The notes below the pieces were generated by a model, which had not been told where the DNA came from, made no database searches, and saw only the letters and a program-made list of their open reading frames with translations. A stretch of 27,676 nt of DNA from UMGS1279 sp045534095 (GTDB taxonomy: Bacteria > Bacillota > Clostridia > Oscillospirales > Acutalibacteraceae), in NCBI GenBank assembly GCA_045534095.1, contig JAZSJA010000113.1, positions 1 to 27,676 of the forward strand, read 5' to 3'. Positions 6,881-14,422 of this stretch are shown one piece after another. The position numbers and the translations under genes are program-made. Position 1 is the first letter of the stretch; each line of letters opens with the position of its first letter.

Positions 6881-9397
6881 ATGGCTACAAAAGGAGCAAA
6901 AAAAGGAAGCAGAGCACCCCAAAAGGGTAAGCAGCAAACAAAAAAGCGTAGTGCAACCGCTACCGAAATAAAAAAGCAACGCGAACAGGCAATGGAGCAG
7001 ACTGTCACAGGCGGTCAGTTTAAAGGAATTGTGCTTTTTGCCGTCGCAATACTTGTGTTGTTTTTGGTATTGATTGAGGGCGAAAGCCTTTGGAAAAGCG
7101 TACATAATTTTCTTTTTGGAACCTTTGGTATTTGCGTTTATGCGTTACCGTTTTTTATAGGTTTCATTGCTATTTTTTCGGCAATGGGAAAAATGGCTTC
7201 ATCCGTTACGGTTAAAACGGTTGAATCATCCTTAATGGTTCTCTTTTTAGGTGCGGCAATAGATATTTTTTCGTCATATCCTGCCGATTTAACCTTTAAG
7301 CAACATCTTGATATGGCCTATGATCGTGGTGTTAGCGGTGGTGGATTTTTGGGCGCTTTAATAGGCGAGCCCATAAATATGCTTTGCGGCACCGTGGGAG
7401 CAGGGGTTATAGTTTGTCTTGTGATTTTTGTGTTGTTTATGTTCCTTACAGGCATCACCCTTATTGGTTTGTTTATGGGTGTTTCCAAGCCTGTAAGAAA
7501 GGTTAGGGAAAAAGCGGTAGAAAATCACGAAAATCAGGGTGACAAAGAATCACAACCTAAAAAAGAAACTAAGAAAAAGCGTCCCGTTACTGATATTCCC
7601 GTCGATGATATTCCCGAGGAAGTAAAAATTCCCGATTCCTTGGATGAAAAGGGCAAAAAGCTTATAGACGTTTATCATAACGAAAGCTTTGAGCCGGATA
7701 ACTCAAACGTTGATGATAGCGTGTTTTCCGGTGCCTCTGCCGATGGGGAGATACCGCCCTCAATACCCGAGGTTATTGCGGCGTCGGATGGGGGAATAGA
7801 GGATGTTTATTCAAGCTCCAACGCTGAAGGACAAGAGGTTAAAGCAAAACCCGTTAGTGATGGCGAAATTAAAGATTTCTCTAATGAGATTATAGATAAT
7901 TCTGAAGCTATAGATGAGGAAGAATATAAATTCCCTCCCGTAAGTCTTTTGAAAGAAAACGCCAAAAAGGGTAGCGCTTCGGGCGAAAAAGAACTCAAGG
8001 CTACCGCCGAAAATCTTGTTAACGTGCTTCGCAGTTTTGGTGTTGAAACAAGAATCGTGGACGTTACAAGAGGTCCTACAGTTACAAGGTACGAACTTCA
8101 ACCATCAGCAGGCGTTAAAATAAGCAAAATCACCTCCTTGGCAGATGATATTGCCCTTAACCTTGCATCGGCAGGCGTTCGTATTGAGGCACCTATTCCT
8201 AACAAAGCGGCAATCGGTATTGAGGTTCCAAACAAGGCAACGTCCATGGTAGGAGTTCGCGATATTATCGAAACCGTAGATTTTATGACGGCAAAAAGCA
8301 AGCTTACCGCCGCACTGGGTAAGGATATATCAGGCACTGCAATTTTAACCGATATTGCAAAAATGCCTCATGGACTTATTGCAGGTTCTACCGGTTCGGG
8401 TAAATCGGTTTGCATCAACTCAATTATTATAAGCCTTTTATATAAAGCCACACCGGATGATGTAAAATTACTTATGATTGACCCCAAGGTTGTTGAACTT
8501 GGAGTTTATAACAGCATACCACATCTTTTGGTTCCGGTTGTTACCGACCCAAGAAAGGCGGCTGCCGCTTTAGGTTGGGCAGTTCAGGAGATGGAAAAGC
8601 GTTACCGTCTTTTTGCCGAGTGCAACGTTCGTAATTTAGAGGGATATAATCACTTGGCCGAAATGAGTGACGATCTTCCTAAAATGCCACATATAGTAAT
8701 TATTATAGATGAGCTTGCCGACCTTATGGCAACATCCTCAAAAGAGGTCGAGGATTACATTGCCCGTATTACCGCAAAGGCAAGAGCGGCAGGTATGCAT
8801 CTTATTGTGGCAACCCAGCGTCCATCGGTTGACGTTGTAACGGGCGTTATTAAAAACAATATTCCTACACGTATAGCATTCTCGGTTTCCTCTCAAACCG
8901 ATAGCCGCACCATTATAGATATGGGTGGTGCCGAGCGACTCATTGGTAGGGGCGATATGCTCTATTGCCCATTCGGTGCAAACAAGCCAACACGTATTCA
9001 AGGTTGTTTTGTTAGCGAGGAAGAGGTCGAAAGGGTTGTAGACTTCATTAAAAACGGTCAATCCAGCGATTACGATGAAACCATAAGCGAAGAAATTGAG
9101 CGTATGGCTGCCGCAAGTGGCAAGGATAAGGGGACCCGTGGCGGAGATGATTCGTCAGGGGATCGCGACCCTATGATAAATCAGGCAATAGAGTGCGTTA
9201 TTGATGCGGGCAGAGCATCTGCTTCACATCTTCAAAGCCGACTGAAGCTTGGCTACGCACGTGCATCCAGAATTATAAATGAAATGGAAGAAATGGGTAT
9301 TATCGGCCCCTATGAGGGTGCAAAGCCAAGACAGGTTCTTATAACTAAATCTGAATTTTTGGAAATGCAGGCCAGAAGCAGCGATATGGATGAATAA
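6881..9397 (+). CDS. ftsK: DNA translocase FtsK/SpoIIIE
   Basis: An 838-residue septal DNA pump that moves chromosome ends out of the closing division or sporulation septum. A basic N-terminal tail of about 45 residues is followed by roughly four membrane helices (about 47-200). A charged, low-complexity linker rich in D, E and K runs to about 350. The motor domain carries Walker A GSTGSGKS (502-509) and Walker B IVIIIDEL with D610-E611. The C-terminal gamma winged helix, beginning near DPMINQAIECVIDAG, reads polar DNA sequences and is intact, ending in KPRQVLI. The ATG has AAAAAGGAAG upstream. It follows tepA as in Bacillus spoIIIE loci, and ygiQ starts 19 bases on. Whether it serves division, sporulation or both cannot be told; the symbol could equally be spoIIIE. 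Confidence 0.95.
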   Translation: MATKGAKKGSRAPQKGKQQTKKRSATATEIKKQREQAMEQTVTGGQFKGIVLFAVAILVLFLVLIEGESLWKSVHNFLFGTFGICVYALPFFIGFIAIFSAMGKMASSVTVKTVESSLMVLFLGAAIDIFSSYPADLTFKQHLDMAYDRGVSGGGFLGALIGEPINMLCGTVGAGVIVCLVIFVLFMFLTGITLIGLFMGVSKPVRKVREKAVENHENQGDKESQPKKETKKKRPVTDIPVDDIPEEVKIPDSLDEKGKKLIDVYHNESFEPDNSNVDDSVFSGASADGEIPPSIPEVIAASDGGIEDVYSSSNAEGQEVKAKPVSDGEIKDFSNEIIDNSEAIDEEEYKFPPVSLLKENAKKGSASGEKELKATAENLVNVLRSFGVETRIVDVTRGPTVTRYELQPSAGVKISKITSLADDIALNLASAGVRIEAPIPNKAAIGIEVPNKATSMVGVRDIIETVDFMTAKSKLTAALGKDISGTAILTDIAKMPHGLIAGSTGSGKSVCINSIIISLLYKATPDDVKLLMIDPKVVELGVYNSIPHLLVPVVTDPRKAAAALGWAVQEMEKRYRLFAECNVRNLEGYNHLAEMSDDLPKMPHIVIIIDELADLMATSSKEVEDYIARITAKARAAGMHLIVATQRPSVDVVTGVIKNNIPTRIAFSVSSQTDSRTIIDMGGAERLIGRGDMLYCPFGANKPTRIQGCFVSEEEVERVVDFIKNGQSSDYDETISEEIERMAAASGKDKGTRGGDDSSGDRDPMINQAIECVIDAGRASASHLQSRLKLGYARASRIINEMEEMGIIGPYEGAKPRQVLITKSEFLEMQARSSDMDE

Positions 9398-9416
9398 GCA
9401 AAAGGAGTGAATCAAA

Positions 9417-11309
9417 ATGGGCTTTTTGCCGATAAATTTAAAAGAGGCTAATGAGCGCGGTTTTGATGTGCTTGATTTTGTTATTATTACGGGTGATGCA
9501 TATGTAGATCACCCCAGCTTCGGCACCGCAATAATCTCAAGAGTATTGGAGGCGGAGGGATATAGCGTTGGTATTATCGCACAGCCTAATTTTAAAAATA
9601 CCGACGATATTGCACGTTTTGGTGCCCCTCGACTTGCTTTTTTAATCAATGCAGGCAATATAGATTCTATGGTGGCACACTATACCGCCGCCAAAAGAAA
9701 ACGTAGCGACGATGCCTATTCACCGGGCAATAAGGCGGGTCTTCGACCTGACAGAGCCGTTACCGTATACACTAAATTGGTGCGTGAGCGGTTTGGTAAT
9801 GAAGTACCCGTTATCATAGGCGGACTTGAAGCATCCCTTCGCAGATTTGCCCATTATGATTATTGGAGTGATACCGTAATGCAGTCGGTTCTTACCGAAT
9901 CGGGTGCAGATATCCTCTCCTTTGGAATGGGGGAGAACTCCACACGCCAGCTTGCCGAGAGGCTTGCAAAGGGTATTCATATATCAAAAATCACCGACGT
10001 TTTAGGAACTTGCTATAAAACCAAAAATCCGGAGGGTATCAACGGAATAATGTTACCTTCTTTTGAAAAGGTGGAGAGCAGCAAAGAGGCCTACGCAAAC
10101 GCTTGTCGAGTGGAGTATGACGAGCAGGACGCAGTTAGAGGTAAAAGACTTATACAACTTCAAAAAAACGGTGAATATATAGTTCAAAATCCACCACAGC
10201 CACCTCTTACCACTAAGGAAATGGACGAGGTTTACGCACTCCCCTTTGAACGCACCTATCATCCATCTTACGAAAAACTTGGCGGAGTTCCCGCTATATT
10301 AGAGGTGGAGTTTTCAGTAACCCATAACAGAGGTTGCTTTGGTGCTTGCAATTTTTGCTCCATAGCCTTCCACCAAGGCAGACAAATTAGCGTAAGAAGT
10401 AAGGAATCGGTTTTAAAAGAGGCCGAGCTTTTAACTAAAAAACAAGGCTTTAAGGGTTATATTCATGACGTGGGCGGACCCACCGCCAATTTCCGCGGCC
10501 CCTCTTGTGATAAACAGGCAAAGGTGGGACTGTGCAAGGGCAAAAAATGTCTGGCACCAACACGTTGCCCCGCCCTTAAAGTGGACCATACCGAATATCG
10601 GGATTTATTAAAAGAAATGCGAAAAATCCCTAAAATTAAAAGCATTTTTATCCGTTCGGGAATACGTTATGATTATCTTATCGCCGATAAGGATGAATCA
10701 TTTTTTAAGGATTTAGTTCGCTATCACGTAAGCGGACAGTTAAAGGTTGCGCCCGAGCATTGCTCTGCCGCCGTTTTAGATAAAATGGGTAAACCTCATA
10801 TAGAGGAATACCTTAAATTTCAAAAACGTTTTTATGAACTTACTAAGGGTATGAATCTAGAACAGTATTTGGTGCCCTATCTTATGTCAAGTCATCCGGG
10901 CAGCACCCTTTCAGATGCCGTAGAGTTGGCAGTATTTCTTAAAAAACAGGGAATACATCCAAGACAGGTGCAAGATTTTTATCCTACACCGGGTACCATT
11001 TCAACCTGTATGTTCTATACCGAGCTCGACCCCTATACAATGAAAAAGGTATACGTTGCCAAAACTCATGAAGAAAAACAAATGCAACGTGCCTTGCTGC
11101 AGTATTTCAAGCCTGAAAATCGTGCCATTATTGAAAAAGCCCTTAGAATATCGGGCAAAACAAGGTATATGGGTAATACACCCGAGTGCCTTATACCCGC
11201 CCCCGCAGGCTTTAATCGCAAGGGAAATTCAAAGGTTAAAAATTCAAGACAAAATACCAGAAAAAAAGGCGGAAATAAATGGGAGCCCACCAAAAAAAGA
11301 AGAAAATAA
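9417..11309 (+). CDS. YgiQ-family radical SAM protein
   Basis: A 630-residue radical SAM protein of the YgiQ (UPF0313) family. The N-terminal block DFVIITGDAYVDHPSFG near 20-38 is family-typical, with a B12-binding-like fold often suggested for this region. The iron-sulfur site is C307-x3-C311-x2-C314 (CFGACNFC). The C-terminal DUF3362 region includes the QVQDFYPTPGT stretch and a basic tail. A cysteine-rich insertion near 362-385 (CDKQAKVGLCKGKKC and following) is also family-like. The reaction is unknown in the literature I can recall. The ATG has AAAGGAGTG upstream. It is the third gene of the operon, and its 3' end overlaps the next gene by 31 bases, implying translational coupling. Confidence 0.92.
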   Translation: MGFLPINLKEANERGFDVLDFVIITGDAYVDHPSFGTAIISRVLEAEGYSVGIIAQPNFKNTDDIARFGAPRLAFLINAGNIDSMVAHYTAAKRKRSDDAYSPGNKAGLRPDRAVTVYTKLVRERFGNEVPVIIGGLEASLRRFAHYDYWSDTVMQSVLTESGADILSFGMGENSTRQLAERLAKGIHISKITDVLGTCYKTKNPEGINGIMLPSFEKVESSKEAYANACRVEYDEQDAVRGKRLIQLQKNGEYIVQNPPQPPLTTKEMDEVYALPFERTYHPSYEKLGGVPAILEVEFSVTHNRGCFGACNFCSIAFHQGRQISVRSKESVLKEAELLTKKQGFKGYIHDVGGPTANFRGPSCDKQAKVGLCKGKKCLAPTRCPALKVDHTEYRDLLKEMRKIPKIKSIFIRSGIRYDYLIADKDESFFKDLVRYHVSGQLKVAPEHCSAAVLDKMGKPHIEEYLKFQKRFYELTKGMNLEQYLVPYLMSSHPGSTLSDAVELAVFLKKQGIHPRQVQDFYPTPGTISTCMFYTELDPYTMKKVYVAKTHEEKQMQRALLQYFKPENRAIIEKALRISGKTRYMGNTPECLIPAPAGFNRKGNSKVKNSRQNTRKKGGNKWEPTKKRRK

Positions 11310-12232
11310 AAAAGAAAATCCTATTAAATTTGTTTATAGTTTTTCTTATTATTCCTTTGTTTTTGGAGTTTTTTCCTGCCAAATATAACAATGACTATTC
11401 CCTTGGTCAACGGTTAATCGACCTTTGTTTTGGAAAGATTCAAACAAATGAGGATTACGTAGAGTTTATTAATGTCGGTCAAGGGGACAGCACCTTAATA
11501 AAAAGTGATGGCTCAGCGGTTTTAATAGATTTTGGTATAAAAAGCGATAATAATAAAATCTATACCAATCTATTAAAATATGGCATTAAAAGTTTAGATC
11601 TTGCGGCAATTACTCACCACCATATGGACCATATGGGAGATTTTTTAAATCTTGCCGAAAAAATTAAAATAGAGCGGCTTTTAATAAATGATAATACGGC
11701 TGAAGATGGTGAAAGTGAATTTTATAAGAGGATAATTCAAGCTGCAAAGAAAAACGGAACTGAAATTATCTCACCTATGGCGGGAAAGGTTTTTGAATTT
11801 GGCAATGCAAAACTTAAAATTTTAAGCAGTTGCGATTTTGCCGAGGAAGAAAATAACCGTTCCATAGCTTTAATGCTTACTATTTGCGGTAGCAAAATAC
11901 TTTTCACAGGGGACGGTGAACTTGAGTTTGAAAAGGCCCTCTCCCAAAGGGTGAATATTGATTGTGACATCCTTAAAATGGGACATCACGGCTCAGCAAG
12001 TTCATCCTCTACCCAGTTTTTAAAAGCCGCCTCTCCTAAGTATGCAGTAGCCTCTTGCGGATATGATAATTTATACGGTCATCCCTCTGATTTGGCAATC
12101 GAAAGGGCTAAAGAACAAGGCGCTGTGTTACTGCGAACCGACTTGGACCGCAATATTAAATTTGTTTTTAATAATAAAAATAATACCTATATAGTGAAAA
12201 CCGAAAGAGGAAAAGTGTATGATAATTATTGA
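11279..12232 (+). CDS. Membrane-anchored ComEC-like metallo-beta-lactamase protein
   Basis: A 317-residue protein with a lysine-rich start and a single hydrophobic segment (about 15-31), then an extracytoplasmic metallo-beta-lactamase domain like the C-terminal part of ComEC. The metal-binding HHHMDH motif is at 113-118, preceded by VGQGDSTLI and followed by KMGHHGSASSS and GHPS blocks typical of that group. It lacks the ComEC channel helices, so it is a stand-alone hydrolase, perhaps a nuclease at the outer membrane face; that function is inferred. The ATG lies inside the end of the ygiQ gene, with AAGGCGG just upstream. It overlaps the following DUF3006 gene by 14 bases, a pairing seen in other Firmicutes. 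Confidence 0.85.
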   Translation: MGAHQKKKKIKKKILLNLFIVFLIIPLFLEFFPAKYNNDYSLGQRLIDLCFGKIQTNEDYVEFINVGQGDSTLIKSDGSAVLIDFGIKSDNNKIYTNLLKYGIKSLDLAAITHHHMDHMGDFLNLAEKIKIERLLINDNTAEDGESEFYKRIIQAAKKNGTEIISPMAGKVFEFGNAKLKILSSCDFAEEENNRSIALMLTICGSKILFTGDGELEFEKALSQRVNIDCDILKMGHHGSASSSSTQFLKAASPKYAVASCGYDNLYGHPSDLAIERAKEQGAVLLRTDLDRNIKFVFNNKNNTYIVKTERGKVYDNY

Positions 12233-12428
12233 TAGATTTGAGGGAGAATTTGCGGTTGTAGAGGATAACGGAATTATGAAAAATATCCCCAAAAATTTGC
12301 TAGAGGACAATCTTACAGAGGGCTCTGTTATTGTAAAAGTAGGGGAAAGATATTTTTTAGATAAAGAAAATTCTGCAGCCCGACGCAACAAAATGGCCGA
12401 GCTGCAGAAAAAATTGTTTGGAAATTAG
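12219..12428 (+). CDS. DUF3006 domain protein
   Basis: A 69-residue cytoplasmic protein with the DUF3006 pattern: IIDRFEGEFAVVED at the start, then a short beta-rich body and a charged helical tail (about 50-69) containing a KMAELQKKLFG stretch. Function is unknown. Members are often encoded next to ComEC-like or other metallo-beta-lactamase proteins, as here, where it overlaps the upstream gene by 14 bases and its ribosome binding site (AGAGGAAAAG) lies within it. It ends the tepA-ftsK operon. The next gene comes from the opposite strand one base beyond the stop, and no convincing terminator was found between them. Confidence 0.85.
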   Translation: MIIIDRFEGEFAVVEDNGIMKNIPKNLLEDNLTEGSVIVKVGERYFLDKENSAARRNKMAELQKKLFGN

Positions 12429-12429
12429 T

Positions 12430-12642
12430 TTAATTGCTAACCTCGTGGGTGGTGTGTTCACTTCTGAAGAGTAGTGAAATGCACCAAACTGCGGCAAGAC
12501 CAACGGCGGTATAAATTATTCGGCTTAGCATTGCATCCTGCCCACCAAAAAGCCAGGCTACAATATCAAAACCAAAAATGCCAATGCTACCCCAGTTAAG
12601 GCCGCCGATTATAGCAAGAATCAAACAAAATTTATCAAGCAT
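12430..12642 (-). CDS. DUF378 small membrane protein
   Basis: A 70-residue protein with two hydrophobic segments (about 3-20 and 38-57) around a short loop. The family block LAIIGGLNWGSIGIFGFD identifies DUF378, common in Bacillota and of unknown role. The ATG at 12642 is preferred because AAAGGAG sits eight bases upstream; an earlier in-frame ATG would add 17 polar residues that the family lacks. It is transcribed toward the DUF3006 gene and divergently from the rhamnulokinase gene, with 92 bases between starts. Confidence 0.85.
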   Translation of the reverse strand: MLDKFCLILAIIGGLNWGSIGIFGFDIVAWLFGGQDAMLSRIIYTAVGLAAVWCISLLFRSEHTTHEVSN

Positions 12643-12665
12643 ATTATTCACTCCTTTGTTTTTAG

Positions 12666-12683
12666 TTTGTTTCAAAAAACAAA
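12666..12683. promoter_or_regulatory. Possible operator between the DUF378 and rhaB genes
   Basis: TTTGTTT-CAAA-AAACAAA is an inverted repeat in the 92-base divergent intergenic region. The region is A-rich, so chance is a real explanation. No convincing -35/-10 pair for rhaB was found. Confidence 0.25.
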
Positions 12684-12734
12684 AAATATACAAAAATAAA
12701 ATTTAAATTTTCAAAAAAAGAAAGGAAAATTATT

Positions 12735-14207
12735 ATGAAAAAGAATCAAATTCTTGCCTTCGATTTTGGTGCTTCAAGCGGACGTGCGATGCTTTCCAGA
12801 ATTGAAAACGGCAAAATGGTAATTGAGGAAATCCATCGTTTCTCTAACGATCCCGTTTTGGTAAACGGACATCTTTATTGGGATGTGCTTCGCCTTTTTC
12901 ACGAGATAAAACAGGGTATCTCTAAAGCTACTAATGCAGGCGGCTTTGATAGTATTGGTATTGATACTTGGGGCGTAGACTACGGTCTTTTGGATGCTGA
13001 TGGTCAGCTTATCGGCAACCCCTATAACTATCGCGACGTTCGCACCGAGGGTATGCAGGATGAATTTTATAAGCTTATGCCCAAGGAGGAGCTTTATGCC
13101 GAAACAGGTATTCAGCAGGTAGATCTTAACACCGTTTATCAGCTTATGGCAGCGGTGAAGTATCGTCCTCAAGATTTAGCTCAGGCAAAAACACTCCTTT
13201 TAATGCCTGACCTTTTTGCATATTTCTTAACCGGTGCAAAAAGAATTGAGTACACTAATGCTTCCACAACCGGTCTTTTAGATCCTCATACCAAGGATTG
13301 GAATGAAAAGGTTTTAGGTGCACTTGGCCTTAAAAAAGAACTTTTTGGTGAAATCATTAAACCCGGTGAAATCTATGGTAATCTTCTTCCCGAAATCTGC
13401 GAGGAGCTTCATTGTGACAGCGTTCCCGTTATTGCTGTTGCCACTCACGATACCGCCTCGGCAGTTGCATCCGTTCCTACTCAGGAGAAGGATTACGCTT
13501 ACATCAGTTGCGGCACTTGGTCACTTTTTGGTACCGTTAATGATGAGCCTATTTTAACCGAGCAGTCCCGTCAAATCGGTTTTACTCACGAGGGTGCTTC
13601 TGATGGAAAAATCCGTTATCTTAAAAACATTATGGGACTTTGGCTTATTCAGCAGTCACGCCAAGAGTGGAAGCGTCAGGGCTTAGATGTTTCTTTTGAT
13701 GAAATGGAAAATGCCGCAAAGGGTGCGGAGCCTTTCAAGTGCTTTGTAGACCCCGATGCTAAGGATTTTGTTGCCCCGGGTAATATGCCTAAACGCGTGC
13801 AGGAGTTCTGCCGTCGTACAGGTCAGTACGTTCCTCAAGATATGGGTGAAATCCTACGTTGTATCTATCAGAGCCTTGCGTTTAAATATCGCTATGCAAC
13901 CGAAATGCTCGAGAAACTTATAGGTCATAAGCTTCCCGTAATTCATATGATTGGCGGTGGCATTAAAGATCAACTTCTTTGCGGTATGGCTGCCGATTAC
14001 TGCCAAAAAACCGTTATGGCAGGCCCTGTTGAGGCTACCGTTACAGGTAATGCCGCTGTTCAGTTTATGTCGGTTGGCGAGTTTAAGGATTTAAATGATG
14101 CCAGAGCCGTTATTAAAGAAAGCTTCCCCATTAAAACCTACGAGCCCGATACTTCTTTAAACCTTGATGCCCATTTTGAGGAGTTTAAAAAGTATATTGG
14201 TAAATAA
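12735..14207 (+). CDS. rhaB: Rhamnulokinase
   Basis: A 490-residue FGGY-family sugar kinase that phosphorylates L-rhamnulose to L-rhamnulose 1-phosphate, the second step of rhamnose breakdown. The N-terminal ATP-binding fold begins FDFGASSGRA (about 9-18). The substrate-side GIDTWGVDYGLLD block (75-87) is the rhamnulokinase hallmark. The catalytic base is probably D239 in THDTASAV. The C-terminal ATPase half has IGGGIKDQLLC. Length fits the family. GAAAGGAAAA precedes the ATG. No rhamnose isomerase, aldolase or regulator gene is adjacent, so the rest of the pathway must lie elsewhere. The two glycosidase-like genes in the window could feed it. A related kinase for another ketose is less likely given the hallmark block. 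Confidence 0.9.
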   Translation: MKKNQILAFDFGASSGRAMLSRIENGKMVIEEIHRFSNDPVLVNGHLYWDVLRLFHEIKQGISKATNAGGFDSIGIDTWGVDYGLLDADGQLIGNPYNYRDVRTEGMQDEFYKLMPKEELYAETGIQQVDLNTVYQLMAAVKYRPQDLAQAKTLLLMPDLFAYFLTGAKRIEYTNASTTGLLDPHTKDWNEKVLGALGLKKELFGEIIKPGEIYGNLLPEICEELHCDSVPVIAVATHDTASAVASVPTQEKDYAYISCGTWSLFGTVNDEPILTEQSRQIGFTHEGASDGKIRYLKNIMGLWLIQQSRQEWKRQGLDVSFDEMENAAKGAEPFKCFVDPDAKDFVAPGNMPKRVQEFCRRTGQYVPQDMGEILRCIYQSLAFKYRYATEMLEKLIGHKLPVIHMIGGGIKDQLLCGMAADYCQKTVMAGPVEATVTGNAAVQFMSVGEFKDLNDARAVIKESFPIKTYEPDTSLNLDAHFEEFKKYIGK

Positions 14208-14251
14208 GTAGCTTAATTTTAATACATTTGTAAATTTTAATTATAAGCGAA

Positions 14252-14296
14252 TAAGGCTTCCTTGTTTTTAAAAACGAGGGAGCCTTACTGTTTTTA
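14252..14296 (+). terminator. Rho-independent terminator after rhaB
   Basis: TAAGGCTTCCTTGTTTT at 14252-14268 pairs with the stretch ending GAGGGAGCCTTA (to 14287), with two G-U wobbles in about 17 pairs, followed by CTGTTTTTATT. Confidence 0.9.
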
Positions 14297-14328
14297 TTCT
14301 TATTATAGAATTATTTTTAAAAATGGAC

Positions 14329-14341
14329 ATTTGGTACAAAT
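14329..14341. promoter_or_regulatory. Palindrome upstream of the second glycosidase promoter
   Basis: ATTTG-GTA-CAAAT, perfect five-base arms, ending 18 bases before the -35 box. The position suits an activator or a distal repressor site; no factor is identified. Confidence 0.35.
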
Positions 14342-14359
14342 AATAGTCAACAAAGCATA

Positions 14360-14388
14360 TTGCATTTTGAGTTTTGTGGCGGTATAAT
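14360..14388 (+). promoter_or_regulatory. SigA-type promoter of the second glycosidase gene
   Basis: TTGCAT (14360-14365), a 17-base spacer and a perfect TATAAT (14383-14388), 34 bases before the ATG at 14423. Confidence 0.6.
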
Positions 14389-14422
14389 TAAAAAAATCAT
14401 ATTTAAATTGGAGGCTCTTAAA

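Noticed and set aside
8738..9061. Minus-strand reading frame inside the ftsK motor region
   Set aside because: Shadow of the conserved motor domain.
12643..12734. Promoter for rhaB in the divergent region
   Set aside because: TATACA at 12687 has no matching -35 box at normal spacing; the A-rich sequence gives many chance matches.
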